This document shows positions 13,758 through 21,095 of a DNA stretch of 21,923 bases, one piece after another. Source of the DNA: a virus; the IMG/VR virus record IMGVR_UViG_3300021963_000736, positions 1 to 21,923 of that record; one strand, written 5' to 3'. Each line of letters opens with the position of its first letter. Position 1 is the stretch's first letter. The notes under the pieces are model-generated. The model was not told the DNA's origin, did no database searches, and saw nothing but the letters and a program-made list of their open reading frames with translations. The position numbers were made by a program, and so were the translations under genes.

Positions 13758-14087
13758 TTAAATTAAGATAAGTTCAGATACCTCTACCGCTGCTTTATTA
13801 ATCCAAGCCGGAACGTTCGTCTCATTTCCCGACTTATCCCATGCGCCCGTAATCACTACGGGACCGTGGACATTATTTAAGTCTATGCCTATAGCCTTAC
13901 CTACCTCTTCGGCTAGGTAGTTTCTTTCTAGGTTTTTAAACCTAGCTAATTCTCCAAACCAAGCTACTACTTCTTTGGAAGCAACCGTGTCCATGCATCC
14001 ACCTACAAGCTCTTGAATCTGTTCGAATTTTTCCACATTCAGATGTTGAACAGAATTGTCCACAATCACAAGTGCTGTAATACGCAT
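13758..14087 (-). CDS. Unknown protein, possibly DUF3846-like, 109 aa
   Basis: The start has TAAGGAG upstream. The product reads MRITALVIVD, then FEQIQELVGGCMDTVAS, and later NYLAEEVGKAIGIDLNNVHG and PVVITGA. The order 'LQ-x-x-VGG', then an 'EEGK'-like element, then 'GP-x-x-x-TG' resembles the DUF3846 family of small phage and plasmid proteins. I rate this match as tentative because the central NEEGK element is altered. The function of that family is unknown to me. It sits in the operon between the 242- and 197-residue unknowns. Confidence 0.7.
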   Translation of the reverse strand: MRITALVIVDNSVQHLNVEKFEQIQELVGGCMDTVASKEVVAWFGELARFKNLERNYLAEEVGKAIGIDLNNVHGPVVITGAWDKSGNETNVPAWINKAAVEVSELILI

Positions 14088-14108
14088 AGCTTCTCCTTAA
14101 ACGGGTTA

Positions 14109-14136
14109 AAGCCCATAGATTGCTCCATGGGTTCTT
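14109..14136 (-). other. Small hairpin in the 67-base operon spacer
   Basis: The minus strand forms CCCAT / ATGGG with a 10-base loop, and outer AAG/CTT bases can add to the stem across a two-base bulge. No U-tract follows, so it is unlikely to be a terminator. It lies in one of the operon's larger gaps and could be an RNA processing or stability element. Confidence 0.35.
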
Positions 14137-14154
14137 GGGTTTAAACACAGATAA

Positions 14155-14883
14155 CTAGTTTATTTTATCGGCTTTATCTACGGCCATTTTTCGAACTGCG
14201 TTGGCCGCGTCACCATTATTGAGCTTAAGCTGCCCAATCTGGGATACTAGACTCTTAAGGTTATCCTTAACATAGCTTCTGATCTCTTCTGACTTTTCTT
14301 GCTGTACTTTCCATACAGCCGAATACATCTCAGGATCATCTGAAAACGTCTGAGCAACGTTTTCTGCTATGCTAGCAGCGTCTGCTCTTAGGCCTACCTT
14401 TAGAACGTCAGGAGGATTTTGTATTCCCCTAGACTTAACCACCTCTGCTATATAACCGACTATCTCTTCAGCGAAGGGATTCTCTTCGTCATTATCCGGA
14501 GGTGATATAAACATGGCCTCCGTAATACCCCATGCGCACTCTGCAGGGTCTGCGGGGTCGAACCATCTAGGGTCGAGAACATCCCCTGATAAGATATTGC
14601 ATAGGTCTATGAACTCTGGCAAGTTCTTGTAGAATTGATCCGTGGAAGCTATATTGATGCCGGCCATAAGCTTATTGAAGTTAGTCTCTGACAACTTGAT
14701 ATTGTTGTCTTCCTCTATCTCCTGCCTAACCGTCATCGGGTCCCACTCCAACCCTTCAGTGCCGTAAGCATCTATATAACACAACAAAAGCGTAGTTGCG
14801 TACGCCTCTGGGTTTAACCACACGGCTTTTAGGGATTCCCTATTACCGTGAGGTTTAGTTTGACTGCTGCCCTGATCGTGCAT
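14155..14883 (-). CDS. Unknown operon protein, 242 aa
   Basis: The ATG overlaps the previous stop (TAATG), with GAAGGA upstream. The product has a polar N-terminal 15 residues, then a helical region (LNPEAYATTLLLCYIDAYG) and an aromatic, Pro- and Asp-rich stretch (DPRWFDPADPAECAWG, about 103-118). It ends in a long charged helix (VQQEKSEEIRSYVKDNLKSL). It has no signal or membrane segment. The second gene of its operon, it may be a structural or assembly protein, but I cannot name the family. Confidence 0.75.
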   Translation of the reverse strand: MHDQGSSQTKPHGNRESLKAVWLNPEAYATTLLLCYIDAYGTEGLEWDPMTVRQEIEEDNNIKLSETNFNKLMAGINIASTDQFYKNLPEFIDLCNILSGDVLDPRWFDPADPAECAWGITEAMFISPPDNDEENPFAEEIVGYIAEVVKSRGIQNPPDVLKVGLRADAASIAENVAQTFSDDPEMYSAVWKVQQEKSEEIRSYVKDNLKSLVSQIGQLKLNNGDAANAVRKMAVDKADKIN

Positions 14884-15167
14884 TAGAGTCCTTCTTGAAG
14901 CGGCCAGCTAATATGCACCGTCCTGTCTTTAGCCTCAACTGCTTCGAATGCCTTCTGGTTGGACAAGGAGTTTCCGCCTTGATCAACCCATTCCATCCAA
15001 GGTGTTCCTGAGATGCCGGGCCTGTTCATTCCAAGCTTCATAGTCCCATGCTCGATAGCTGCTTCTCTTGAGGCCTTTGATTGGGCCTCCTCTAAGTTGT
15101 CAGCTTGCACGGTAACGTTAGCTTTTTGACCGACTCTCTCAGACTTAATAGCAATAGCCTTAATCAT
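14883..15167 (-). CDS. Unknown protein, 94 aa, first gene of operon
   Basis: An AAAGGAG ribosome site precedes the ATG, and a candidate promoter lies 25 bases further up, so this is probably the first gene of the operon that runs to 8740. The product begins with a beta strand (MIKAIAIKSERV), then a helix (NLEEAQSKASREAAIEHG) and a Gly/Pro-rich loop (GMNRPGISGTPWMEWVDQGG), ending in a strand (DRTVHISWPLQEGL). The strand-helix layout hints at a small alpha/beta sandwich. I recognise no family. Confidence 0.75.
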   Translation of the reverse strand: MIKAIAIKSERVGQKANVTVQADNLEEAQSKASREAAIEHGTMKLGMNRPGISGTPWMEWVDQGGNSLSNQKAFEAVEAKDRTVHISWPLQEGL

Positions 15168-15191
15168 AGTTAGGCTCCTTTCTTGAACCTA

Positions 15192-15220
15192 ATAGTACAA
15201 GAGGCGTAACTACAAGACAA
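15192..15220 (-). promoter_or_regulatory. Candidate sigma70-like promoter for the 15167-8740 operon
   Basis: The minus strand reads TTGTCT, a 17-base spacer, then TACTAT. Each hexamer matches four of six consensus positions at ideal spacing. It lies between the terminator of the upstream operon and the first gene of the next, exactly where a promoter is expected. The match is by eye only. Confidence 0.5.
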
Positions 15221-15231
15221 GTGCTAATAGC

Positions 15232-15292
15232 TAAAAATTTACCGACCTCCCCTGCAGATCTTGAAATTACTCAAGACCAGCAGGGGAGGTCG
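15232..15292 (-). terminator. Rho-independent terminator of the fibre/glycosyltransferase operon
   Basis: A perfect 13-bp inverted repeat (CGACCTCCCCTGC / GCAGGGGAGGTCG, 15243-15292) encloses a second 6-bp stem (TCTTGA / TCAAGA). On the minus strand it is followed by GGTAAATTTTTAG, a T-run. It lies 54 bases past the last gene's stop. The A/T side also makes it plausible only in this direction. Confidence 0.85.
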
Positions 15293-15345
15293 AATGCTAC
15301 AGTGTAGCACTAGATTATGACGCGATTTAGCCCTGAATTTAGCCC

Positions 15346-15669
15346 TTAGAACGTTAGCTGAATAATCTTACCTGATTCGTTAGAGTAGACTATTCTAGCT
15401 TGGTCCGCTTTGAGTAATCCCTTTAGCTTAAGCTTATCCGCGTCTGATAGCCTGGCTATAGCTCTCTTTACTATCATTAGGTTGACTGCTAGGTTTCTAG
15501 CCTTAGCCTGGCATGGCCTGCAGCCAGCGCTCTTCATGCCTGCGCTTGATTTTGACTTAGCGTTGTCTACAGCTATCTTTAGAGCGTATATGCTTCCAAG
15601 GACCTTAGGGTCGTTCATTATGTTTGTTACTGCGTTATCGTTTATAATGTAAAGCTTGTTTTCTGCCAT
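15346..15669 (-). CDS. CxxC protein, paralogue of the 18129-18449 gene, 107 aa
   Basis: AGGAGG lies nine bases before the ATG. The product contains GCRPCQ (C50, C53), followed by a helical region (AVNLMIVKRAIARLSDADK) and a strand-like C-terminus (ARIVYSNESGKIIQLTF). The same layout and many identical residues occur in the 106-residue product at 18129-18449, so the two arose by duplication. The CxxC pair could bind metal with a partner or form a disulfide; a single pair alone is not a full zinc site. It is the last gene before the strong terminator. The AGGAGG leader closely resembles that of the gene at 719-1057. Confidence 0.8.
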   Translation of the reverse strand: MAENKLYIINDNAVTNIMNDPKVLGSIYALKIAVDNAKSKSSAGMKSAGCRPCQAKARNLAVNLMIVKRAIARLSDADKLKLKGLLKADQARIVYSNESGKIIQLTF

Positions 15670-15686
15670 TTAGATAAACCTCCTGT

Positions 15687-16175
15687 TTAATTTAAAGGGC
15701 TGCCTATGACTACAACCTTTTCTGGCTGTATAGAATCCATTATATCTAGAGTGCTTACTAGTACAGATACATCTTTAACTATCATATCCCATGTCTCGTC
15801 TGCGGTGGTCTGAGACCTGAACACAAGATCAACCGTGGATAGCCGAAACCAAGCTGGGTTGGCCCCTGCGTATGGCTCTGACTCTTGAAACTCTTCAAGG
15901 TCTGAAGGAGAGCACACTCCATCAAAGTCATCTGGGTAAATAGGCGAGTGAGCGCCCATGGGCCCCCTTATGTACCTAAATATAGCGTTACTCATTCGGT
16001 TAGCGTCATAAGCTTCTATCTTCATTCTAAAGCCATCAACGTTGTTTATGACGTACTTGGTCTGGACTAGCTTTCTTAGCTTAATGCCGTGAAGGTCAGG
16101 AGCTACCTGAGATGATGAGCTAGATACACTTAATGAGCTAGATGTACTTAAAGATTCGCTAGAGCTACTACTCAT
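15687..16175 (-). CDS. Protein with Ser-rich N-terminus, 162 aa
   Basis: The first 23 residues are a serine tract (MSSSSSESLSTSSSLSVSSS, then SSQ), 16 Ser in all, encoded by mixed Ser codons, so the amino acid rather than the DNA appears to be maintained. The rest (from VAPDLHGIKLRKLVQTKYV) looks like a beta-rich domain, with segments such as FRMKIEAYDANRMSNAIFRY and LSTVDLVFRSQTTADETWDM. No signal peptide is clear. It sits immediately downstream of the glycosyltransferase, whose acceptor the serine tract might be; that is inference. AGGGG and CAGGA lie upstream of the ATG. I recognise no family, but a virion-surface role is plausible. Confidence 0.75.
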   Translation of the reverse strand: MSSSSSESLSTSSSLSVSSSSSQVAPDLHGIKLRKLVQTKYVINNVDGFRMKIEAYDANRMSNAIFRYIRGPMGAHSPIYPDDFDGVCSPSDLEEFQESEPYAGANPAWFRLSTVDLVFRSQTTADETWDMIVKDVSVLVSTLDIMDSIQPEKVVVIGSPLN

Positions 16176-16190
16176 GTCCTGACCCCTATA

Positions 16191-18119
16191 TTATTTTAAA
16201 CCGAATATACTTTCTCTGTGGCCCCTTCTTGGAACACTCGACCAGAGAATGACTCTCTTATCGTTGTTCCAGTTCTTAAGGTTCCATCCATTTTGCCATA
16301 TTTGCTCGCCTATGCATATATCTCCCCCGTTATGGCTTAGCCTAACGTCAGGTATATCGCATTCTACTATGCATGATGATTTTACCATCCAGCATGACCC
16401 CGAAGCAAAATGTATCTTAAACCCGTTGGGAGCTTGGTTTCCTGCCTTATCTCTAAACTCTCTTCCCTTATACCAGCTGGCTTCTTTGACCCAGTCCATA
16501 TGAGGCTTGTTCATACTGAAGAAATACCTAGACCCTATCATGCCTAATTTAGAGTCTAGCCTTGAATGGTCTATGGCTACTTGACACAGCTTTTCAAGCC
16601 AGTAGTTATCTACGTCGGCCATAGTGTCATCGTCGAACCAGATAGTCCAATTGGTTTTTATTGGGTTATCCTTATCGTGGAACATCTGCCGCATACATGG
16701 GTACTTAAACTTATTCGTGTCCGATCTATACAAGACTTCTATTCTCTTATCGCTGTGCATCTTTTCAGCCATACTTATAGTTAAAGGGCTGGCTTGGTTT
16801 AGGTAGACTCGAAGCTCCAGCTTTTCTCTCGGTACTTTGGCTAAGGCGCTCAAGCAGCGCTTATGCATTTCATGAAACTCGCCATACATAAGCAAACACA
16901 GGGTTACCTTGCCACCTATGATGTCGTGGTCTAGCGGAGTAACTTGTGGAGACGTCTCCACTAAGTTGACTTTGAGCGGTTCGTTCTTCTTCTCAGCGCT
17001 TGCCATGATCAGCTCTAACTTGCGCTTACCTGTAACGCTTGGGTTATCCTCTATAGATACTTCTATTTTTACGCTTCTTCCGTCTGGAAGTACGAGCGTT
17101 GTAGGTTTGTCCACGGCTGGGAGCATGTTACAGGAACTCCAATCTGGCAGGGGTTTTAAGGTCTCAGTAAGGTAATAGTATAGTACGGATTCGGTTATTC
17201 TGTTAGCGCCTATCATGTGCTGGCATAGTGGCACAGTCTGCCCCTCTGGTTCTACGTGAGGATAACTGCAGAAAGACTTATCCCCTTCAGACTTTAATAC
17301 CTTATTCTTCCAGCAAGCTCTAGGGCCTCGGCAGCAATCTAACAGGCCCATAGTATGAAGGTATCTATGAGGTACCGCTACGTTTAGACCTTTGAACGCA
17401 GGGTTCTCCCTAACGTAGCCTTCCCACCACCATTCTTCTCTTCCACCTGCTAGGACTACACATGGCTTCTCTAAAGCAGCTGCTGCGTGCATAGCAAAGG
17501 TTATGGTGCATATGACTCCATCAGCATGATGTATTAAAGACAACAGATCCCTTAGAGATGTCTGCCCTCTAAGGTCTATAGCCCCGTTAAGGGTTCTATG
17601 CATACTTGCTGGCTTACCGGTCTTTGCTCCTACCTGTACAAACTTAATACCCATTTGACTAAGTACGTCAACTGAGTCTTGTATATCAAAGAACCTAGGG
17701 TGCTTGGTAGTAAAATCGGCTTTGCCCCCAGAGAGCACTACCCAGTACCTGCCGTCTATGATCTTTGTATTCTTTTCTTTTTCTGATAGGTGTATGTCTG
17801 GCTTAGCTTCTGTCATAGGAAGTTTAAGATTTGATTTCTTTTCAAAGTCGTTATGAAAAGCCCTTAAGAAGTGTATGGGCTCTTTTCCAGCTTTCTGAAT
17901 ACCGTCGCCGTAGCTTAACGAGTAGACCGACGCGCCTAACCTCTTGTCTTTAAGCTTTATAATGTAAGGGTTGTTTTCCCATAGCTCAGAAAAAGAGGTC
18001 TCTACCCCTATGTCGAATCTATCTGAATATGCTCTGTGTATGTCCCTAACGACGGCAGTCATTACAAGGATGTCCCCAGCCGCCCTATTGTGCTTTATGA
18101 TTATAGTGCGCTTAGACAT
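16191..18119 (-). CDS. Two-domain glycosyltransferase (GT9-like plus GT2-like)
   Basis: The 642-residue product probably transfers two sugars. Residues 1 to about 330 resemble GT9 (heptosyltransferase-type) enzymes: an N-terminal Rossmann strand with AAGDILVMTAVVRDI, a central WVVLSGGK segment and the donor-site region VICTITFAMHAAAALEKPC followed by VVLAGGREEWWW. Residues about 400-640 look like a GT-A fold of GT2 type, starting VTLCLLMYGEF and carrying the metal-binding WFDDDT at about 491-496. The polar linker contains VETSP, coded by a 16-bp palindrome. AAAGG precedes the start. Phage glycosyltransferases may decorate virion proteins, modify phage DNA or alter host surface sugars; its place among fibre and Cys-rich genes favours virion decoration. 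Confidence 0.85.
   Translation of the reverse strand: MSKRTIIIKHNRAAGDILVMTAVVRDIHRAYSDRFDIGVETSFSELWENNPYIIKLKDKRLGASVYSLSYGDGIQKAGKEPIHFLRAFHNDFEKKSNLKLPMTEAKPDIHLSEKEKNTKIIDGRYWVVLSGGKADFTTKHPRFFDIQDSVDVLSQMGIKFVQVGAKTGKPASMHRTLNGAIDLRGQTSLRDLLSLIHHADGVICTITFAMHAAAALEKPCVVLAGGREEWWWEGYVRENPAFKGLNVAVPHRYLHTMGLLDCCRGPRACWKNKVLKSEGDKSFCSYPHVEPEGQTVPLCQHMIGANRITESVLYYYLTETLKPLPDWSSCNMLPAVDKPTTLVLPDGRSVKIEVSIEDNPSVTGKRKLELIMASAEKKNEPLKVNLVETSPQVTPLDHDIIGGKVTLCLLMYGEFHEMHKRCLSALAKVPREKLELRVYLNQASPLTISMAEKMHSDKRIEVLYRSDTNKFKYPCMRQMFHDKDNPIKTNWTIWFDDDTMADVDNYWLEKLCQVAIDHSRLDSKLGMIGSRYFFSMNKPHMDWVKEASWYKGREFRDKAGNQAPNGFKIHFASGSCWMVKSSCIVECDIPDVRLSHNGGDICIGEQIWQNGWNLKNWNNDKRVILWSSVPRRGHRESIFGLK
16946..16961. 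repeat. Perfect 16-bp palindrome inside the glycosyltransferase gene
   Basis: GTGGAGACGTCTCCAC is its own reverse complement and is identical to the core of the palindrome at 6538-6555. Flanking AACTT and AAGTT extend the stem with one bulged T (16941-16967). It encodes VETSP in the linker between the two glycosyltransferase domains, in the same frame as in the primase-like gene. Confidence 0.85.
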
Positions 18120-18128
18120 TTATACCTT

Positions 18129-18449
18129 TCAAAACTCTATCTTGGTGATTTTATTATCTTCTGATCGAAATATAATCCTGACCTCGTCTGTCTTCAAGAA
18201 CTCTTTCATCTTAGCTTTATCCTCATCGGAGAACCGAGCTATGGCTTTTTTGACTGACATGAGGTCTATGGACATCTGCCTTGACCGTAGCTGGCATGGT
18301 TTACATCCTTGCTTTACTACCATACTTGCAGCTTTGTTCTTAGCTGCTTCTAAAGCGGCTTTTATGTTTGGGAACTGTTCTAAAAACTCTTTGTTATTTA
18401 GCAGCCCAAAAGTAACCTTATCGTCTAACATTACAAATTTACTGTTCAT
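18129..18449 (-). CDS. CxxC protein, paralogue of the 15346-15669 gene, 106 aa
   Basis: GAGGAAC precedes the ATG, nine bases from the stop of the Cys-rich gene. The product has GCKPCQ (C49, C52), then DLMSVKKAIARFSDEDK and a strand-like end (VRIIFRSEDNKITKIEF). It aligns with the 15346-15669 product over most of its length, with the motif, the helix and the C-terminus conserved. The two copies bracket the glycosyltransferase and Ser-rich genes. A shared role with the neighbouring Cys-rich protein or the glycosyltransferase is possible, such as a thiol or metal-handling partner, but unproven. Confidence 0.8.
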   Translation of the reverse strand: MNSKFVMLDDKVTFGLLNNKEFLEQFPNIKAALEAAKNKAASMVVKQGCKPCQLRSRQMSIDLMSVKKAIARFSDEDKAKMKEFLKTDEVRIIFRSEDNKITKIEF

Positions 18450-18458
18450 AGTTGTTCC

Positions 18459-19823
18459 TCAACTGCACCCGCATTTGCATGGTGCATCTACAAGCGTTGA
18501 TTTCTTAACAAACTCAGGTTGAGTAGGCTGATCGCTGCAGCATGCTCCAGGGCAACCATCTAACAATATCCATTTAACTTTGTAAAGGCCTTCTTCATTT
18601 GGTTTTCCTGACGCTTCTGCCATCCATGTAGAAACATGGGCTTCGCACTCTTCCTGAGAGCACGGGCCATCTGCTATTGATGGCCCTAGGTTTGGCATCA
18701 TTTCTGGTTGTTTAGTTACAGAGGCAGGTGCGCTGTCGCAATTTGGGTCTGGGTCGGGAGGCCCATCTCCTTCTTCACAAGCGCAGTCTCCGTTACAAGG
18801 GTATGATACTGTTTCACCGTCAAAAGCTCCTGGCCTGTCTGGCATTTCAGCGCTGCACGCGCAGTCTTGAGGGCAGGCGGTCGTTAGGGCCCATGATCCA
18901 GCGCCCCCGCCTCCTCCACCGCCACCACCATCACACGGCCCTGCAACCCATGTGTTGTACTGACTGTGATTTTCCACCATCAGAGCATCACACGGAATTG
19001 ATGGATCAGCCTGGCCCGGGCCCCCTGCGGCACAATCGGCTTCCGACAGGCTGAAGGGGGCTGAGGACGAATATGGGCCTACGAAAAGGCAGTGCCAATG
19101 GGTACAGCAGCCCTCTAAAGAAACGCAAGGAACATAAAACACAGCTCCAGTATGCTGTGTGCAATAAACGTCCCCTCCTGAGTTTGTATACTCTTCAGGG
19201 AAGGCGCCTAAGGTGTAACCCTCAGGGCAGGTAGAACCATTAATACACGGTGTTGCTGAATTGTTGGGCTGATCACAGACAAAACATATCTCTCCTCCCC
19301 CAGTCCAAGTCCACGTGCAAGAGTTAGCAGCACAATCAATAACGCACTCACCATCTACGCATATATAACCTGCTTCACATACTGTTCCACAGCCCCCGCA
19401 GTTATTATTGTCTGTTTGAAATGAATCTGTAGCTACACAAGTTGTTCCATAACAGCATGTTTCCGTGGGGCCGCAGTTAGACTCACCGCAGTTGCCGCTG
19501 TCTACGCATGTGCAGGCTACATCAAAGCAGCCTATCCCTGTTCCGGTTATATCAGTTCCGGGTACCTCTTGGCAGTCTACTCCAGGTATTTCGCCAAATT
19601 CGCTGCACAGCCACGTATGATACGCGGCGAAGGCTCCGCCGCAGGAACCTAATATAGGTCCTGGCGGAGTTGAATTAGAAGGAGAACATATGTAGTCATC
19701 TCCAGAGGCGTTGCAGTCGGACACTAAAGCCCAAGAGCCACCGCTATAATAGGGGTTTGCAAATACGTTTCCGTAAACCCATTTGTATCTACGTACCCCA
19801 CAATTGGCTGATGCGCATGGCAT
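18459..19823 (-). CDS. Cysteine-rich phage protein with EGF/Dickkopf-like repeats, 454 aa
   Basis: By hand count about 49 of 454 residues are Cys. Features include NNCGGCGTVCEAGYICVDG and GECV, a pattern common in secreted bacterial cysteine-knot modules, a run of nine Gly (about 303-311), and an end rich in CxC (CKCGCS). GGSWALVSDC near the N-terminus and AGSWALTTAC after the Gly run suggest an internal duplication. There is no clear signal peptide (starts MPCASANC). The family is unrecognised; a virion adhesin with disulfides or a metal-binding protein are the main options. It sits between fibre genes and the glycosyltransferase operon segment. Cysteine-rich virion proteins are unusual because phages assemble in the reducing cytoplasm. 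Confidence 0.8.
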   Translation of the reverse strand: MPCASANCGVRRYKWVYGNVFANPYYSGGSWALVSDCNASGDDYICSPSNSTPPGPILGSCGGAFAAYHTWLCSEFGEIPGVDCQEVPGTDITGTGIGCFDVACTCVDSGNCGESNCGPTETCCYGTTCVATDSFQTDNNNCGGCGTVCEAGYICVDGECVIDCAANSCTWTWTGGGEICFVCDQPNNSATPCINGSTCPEGYTLGAFPEEYTNSGGDVYCTQHTGAVFYVPCVSLEGCCTHWHCLFVGPYSSSAPFSLSEADCAAGGPGQADPSIPCDALMVENHSQYNTWVAGPCDGGGGGGGGGAGSWALTTACPQDCACSAEMPDRPGAFDGETVSYPCNGDCACEEGDGPPDPDPNCDSAPASVTKQPEMMPNLGPSIADGPCSQEECEAHVSTWMAEASGKPNEEGLYKVKWILLDGCPGACCSDQPTQPEFVKKSTLVDAPCKCGCS

Positions 19824-19825
19824 GA

Positions 19826-20377
19826 TTAACCTACCTGTTCAATTGTAGTGGCATCTGAGACAGCTTTTCGTCTAGCAGCAAAGGAGCTAGCCATGTTAGA
19901 ACGAGCTTGACCATATTGAAGAAGGAGAAGGGTCATTTCTTGTATGGTGGAGAAGCTAATGGGTGTATTAGCCATACTGATTAGGTGAGGAAGTTCTAAG
20001 CCCAATGCTGCTGCTTCTTTTGCAAGAGAGAACACACCTACGAGAAGTGCTACATCAGAGGGAGTAATGCCAAGATAATAACCTTGACCAGAATCCCATC
20101 CTGTTTTTTCTAGAGCAATCCATTCATTGTTTATTTCGTTTAACTTTTTATATTTTGCTAACTCTAATGTATTAGCAAGTGGAGCATAGCTTAACAATAA
20201 AAAAACAAGCTCATCTATTTTAGTAGAAATGTCTTCTGTGTTTTTTATTTTGTAAACATTGGTTTTATTTGAACCATCAGCATCTGATTGAACAATTGCT
20301 ATTTGATATGAATTTCCAATGTCGTTTGGATCATTTGAAATAGCTTGTATATTAGAAACACTAAAATGATTTAACAT
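19826..20377 (-). CDS. Fibre-associated unknown protein, 183 aa, DUF4376-like C-terminus
   Basis: TAAGGAG precedes the ATG. The N-terminal half is polar, with strand-like segments (SYQIAIVQSDADGSNKTNVY). The second half is helical and ends MTLLLLQYGQARSNMASSFA then ARRKAVSDATT. A C-terminal 'QYG' and Arg/Lys-Ala helix resembles the DUF4376-type helical tail found next to tail fibre genes, but I rate this as tentative. It follows the collar-tip gene and may be a fibre assembly factor or a tip component. The DNA is clearly A/T-richer than the genes on the other side of the Cys-rich gene. Confidence 0.75.
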   Translation of the reverse strand: MLNHFSVSNIQAISNDPNDIGNSYQIAIVQSDADGSNKTNVYKIKNTEDISTKIDELVFLLLSYAPLANTLELAKYKKLNEINNEWIALEKTGWDSGQGYYLGITPSDVALLVGVFSLAKEAAALGLELPHLISMANTPISFSTIQEMTLLLLQYGQARSNMASSFAARRKAVSDATTIEQVG

Positions 20378-20387
20378 AATTTTCTCC

Positions 20388-21095
20388 TTAAGCCTTGATT
20401 ATAAAGTTGATTGCTATTGCTGGTTGCATAAGGCTTACTGCGGTTGCAGTTCCATTACCATTACCTGTTGTTCCACCAGATCCTGTGAATGTATGGGTAT
20501 GACCTGTGTTACTATTTGTTGATCCGTGACTATGATCACCATTATTTTGTATAGTAGCATTCAAGTTATAAATTTGATAACTATTTCCAGCACTTAGATT
20601 TGCACCACCACCAGAACCAACATACATTAGTAAAGAGTTGTTTGAAGTGTGATTATGACTTCCCGCATTGGCACTACCATGAGTATGACTGCTTTCAGTT
20701 TGCAACGATCCGGAAGGAGTAAAAGAGTGAGCATGAGATGGAAGATTTGCTTCTAATAATGTTGCCGTTTCCGCACCAGTAGTTGCAGCCAATGTTCTAG
20801 CTGTTAAACCAGATCCAGTACCCACACCAATCGGGGTTCTTCCCCTCATATCTGGTAAAGTAAATGTGGTGTTAGAATTACCAGCACCATAAGTAGTACC
20901 AATAATTTTAAATAAATCGCTATAAGCACTTCTACTGACAGTACTTCCGTCACAAACAAGCCATCCATTAGGGGCGGTAGAACCAGCGAACATTTGAATA
21001 ATCCCAACAGGAATTACAGAAGGTTGTACTGCTTGAAATGCAGAACCTTTTGGAGAGTTAGTCGGAGTCATGCCGTAGGCAAACGCTCCAGCCAT
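20388..21095 (-). CDS. Tail collar domain fibre tip protein
   Basis: The 235-residue product contains a phage tail collar domain: PVGIIQMFAGSTAPNGWLVC (29-48) and DGSTVSRSAYSDLFKIIGTT (49-68), then TFTLPDMRGRTPIGVG (77-92). The C-terminal part holds five HxH motifs (HAH 121-123, HTH 137-139, HNH 147-149, HSH 188-190, HTH 199-201) within Gly/Ser/Asn-rich sequence, as in short tail fibre and receptor-binding tips that bind metal ions along their axis. It likely sits at the end of a tail fibre and touches the host. The start overlaps the stop of the upstream fibre gene (TAATG). The AT-rich base use matches the other fibre genes. Confidence 0.9.
   Translation of the reverse strand: MAGAFAYGMTPTNSPKGSAFQAVQPSVIPVGIIQMFAGSTAPNGWLVCDGSTVSRSAYSDLFKIIGTTYGAGNSNTTFTLPDMRGRTPIGVGTGSGLTARTLAATTGAETATLLEANLPSHAHSFTPSGSLQTESSHTHGSANAGSHNHTSNNSLLMYVGSGGGANLSAGNSYQIYNLNATIQNNGDHSHGSTNSNTGHTHTFTGSGGTTGNGNGTATAVSLMQPAIAINFIIKA

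Noticed and set aside
14109-14136. Rho-independent terminator in the operon spacer
   Set aside because: The stem is short with a 10-base loop and no U-tract follows; recorded only as a small hairpin.
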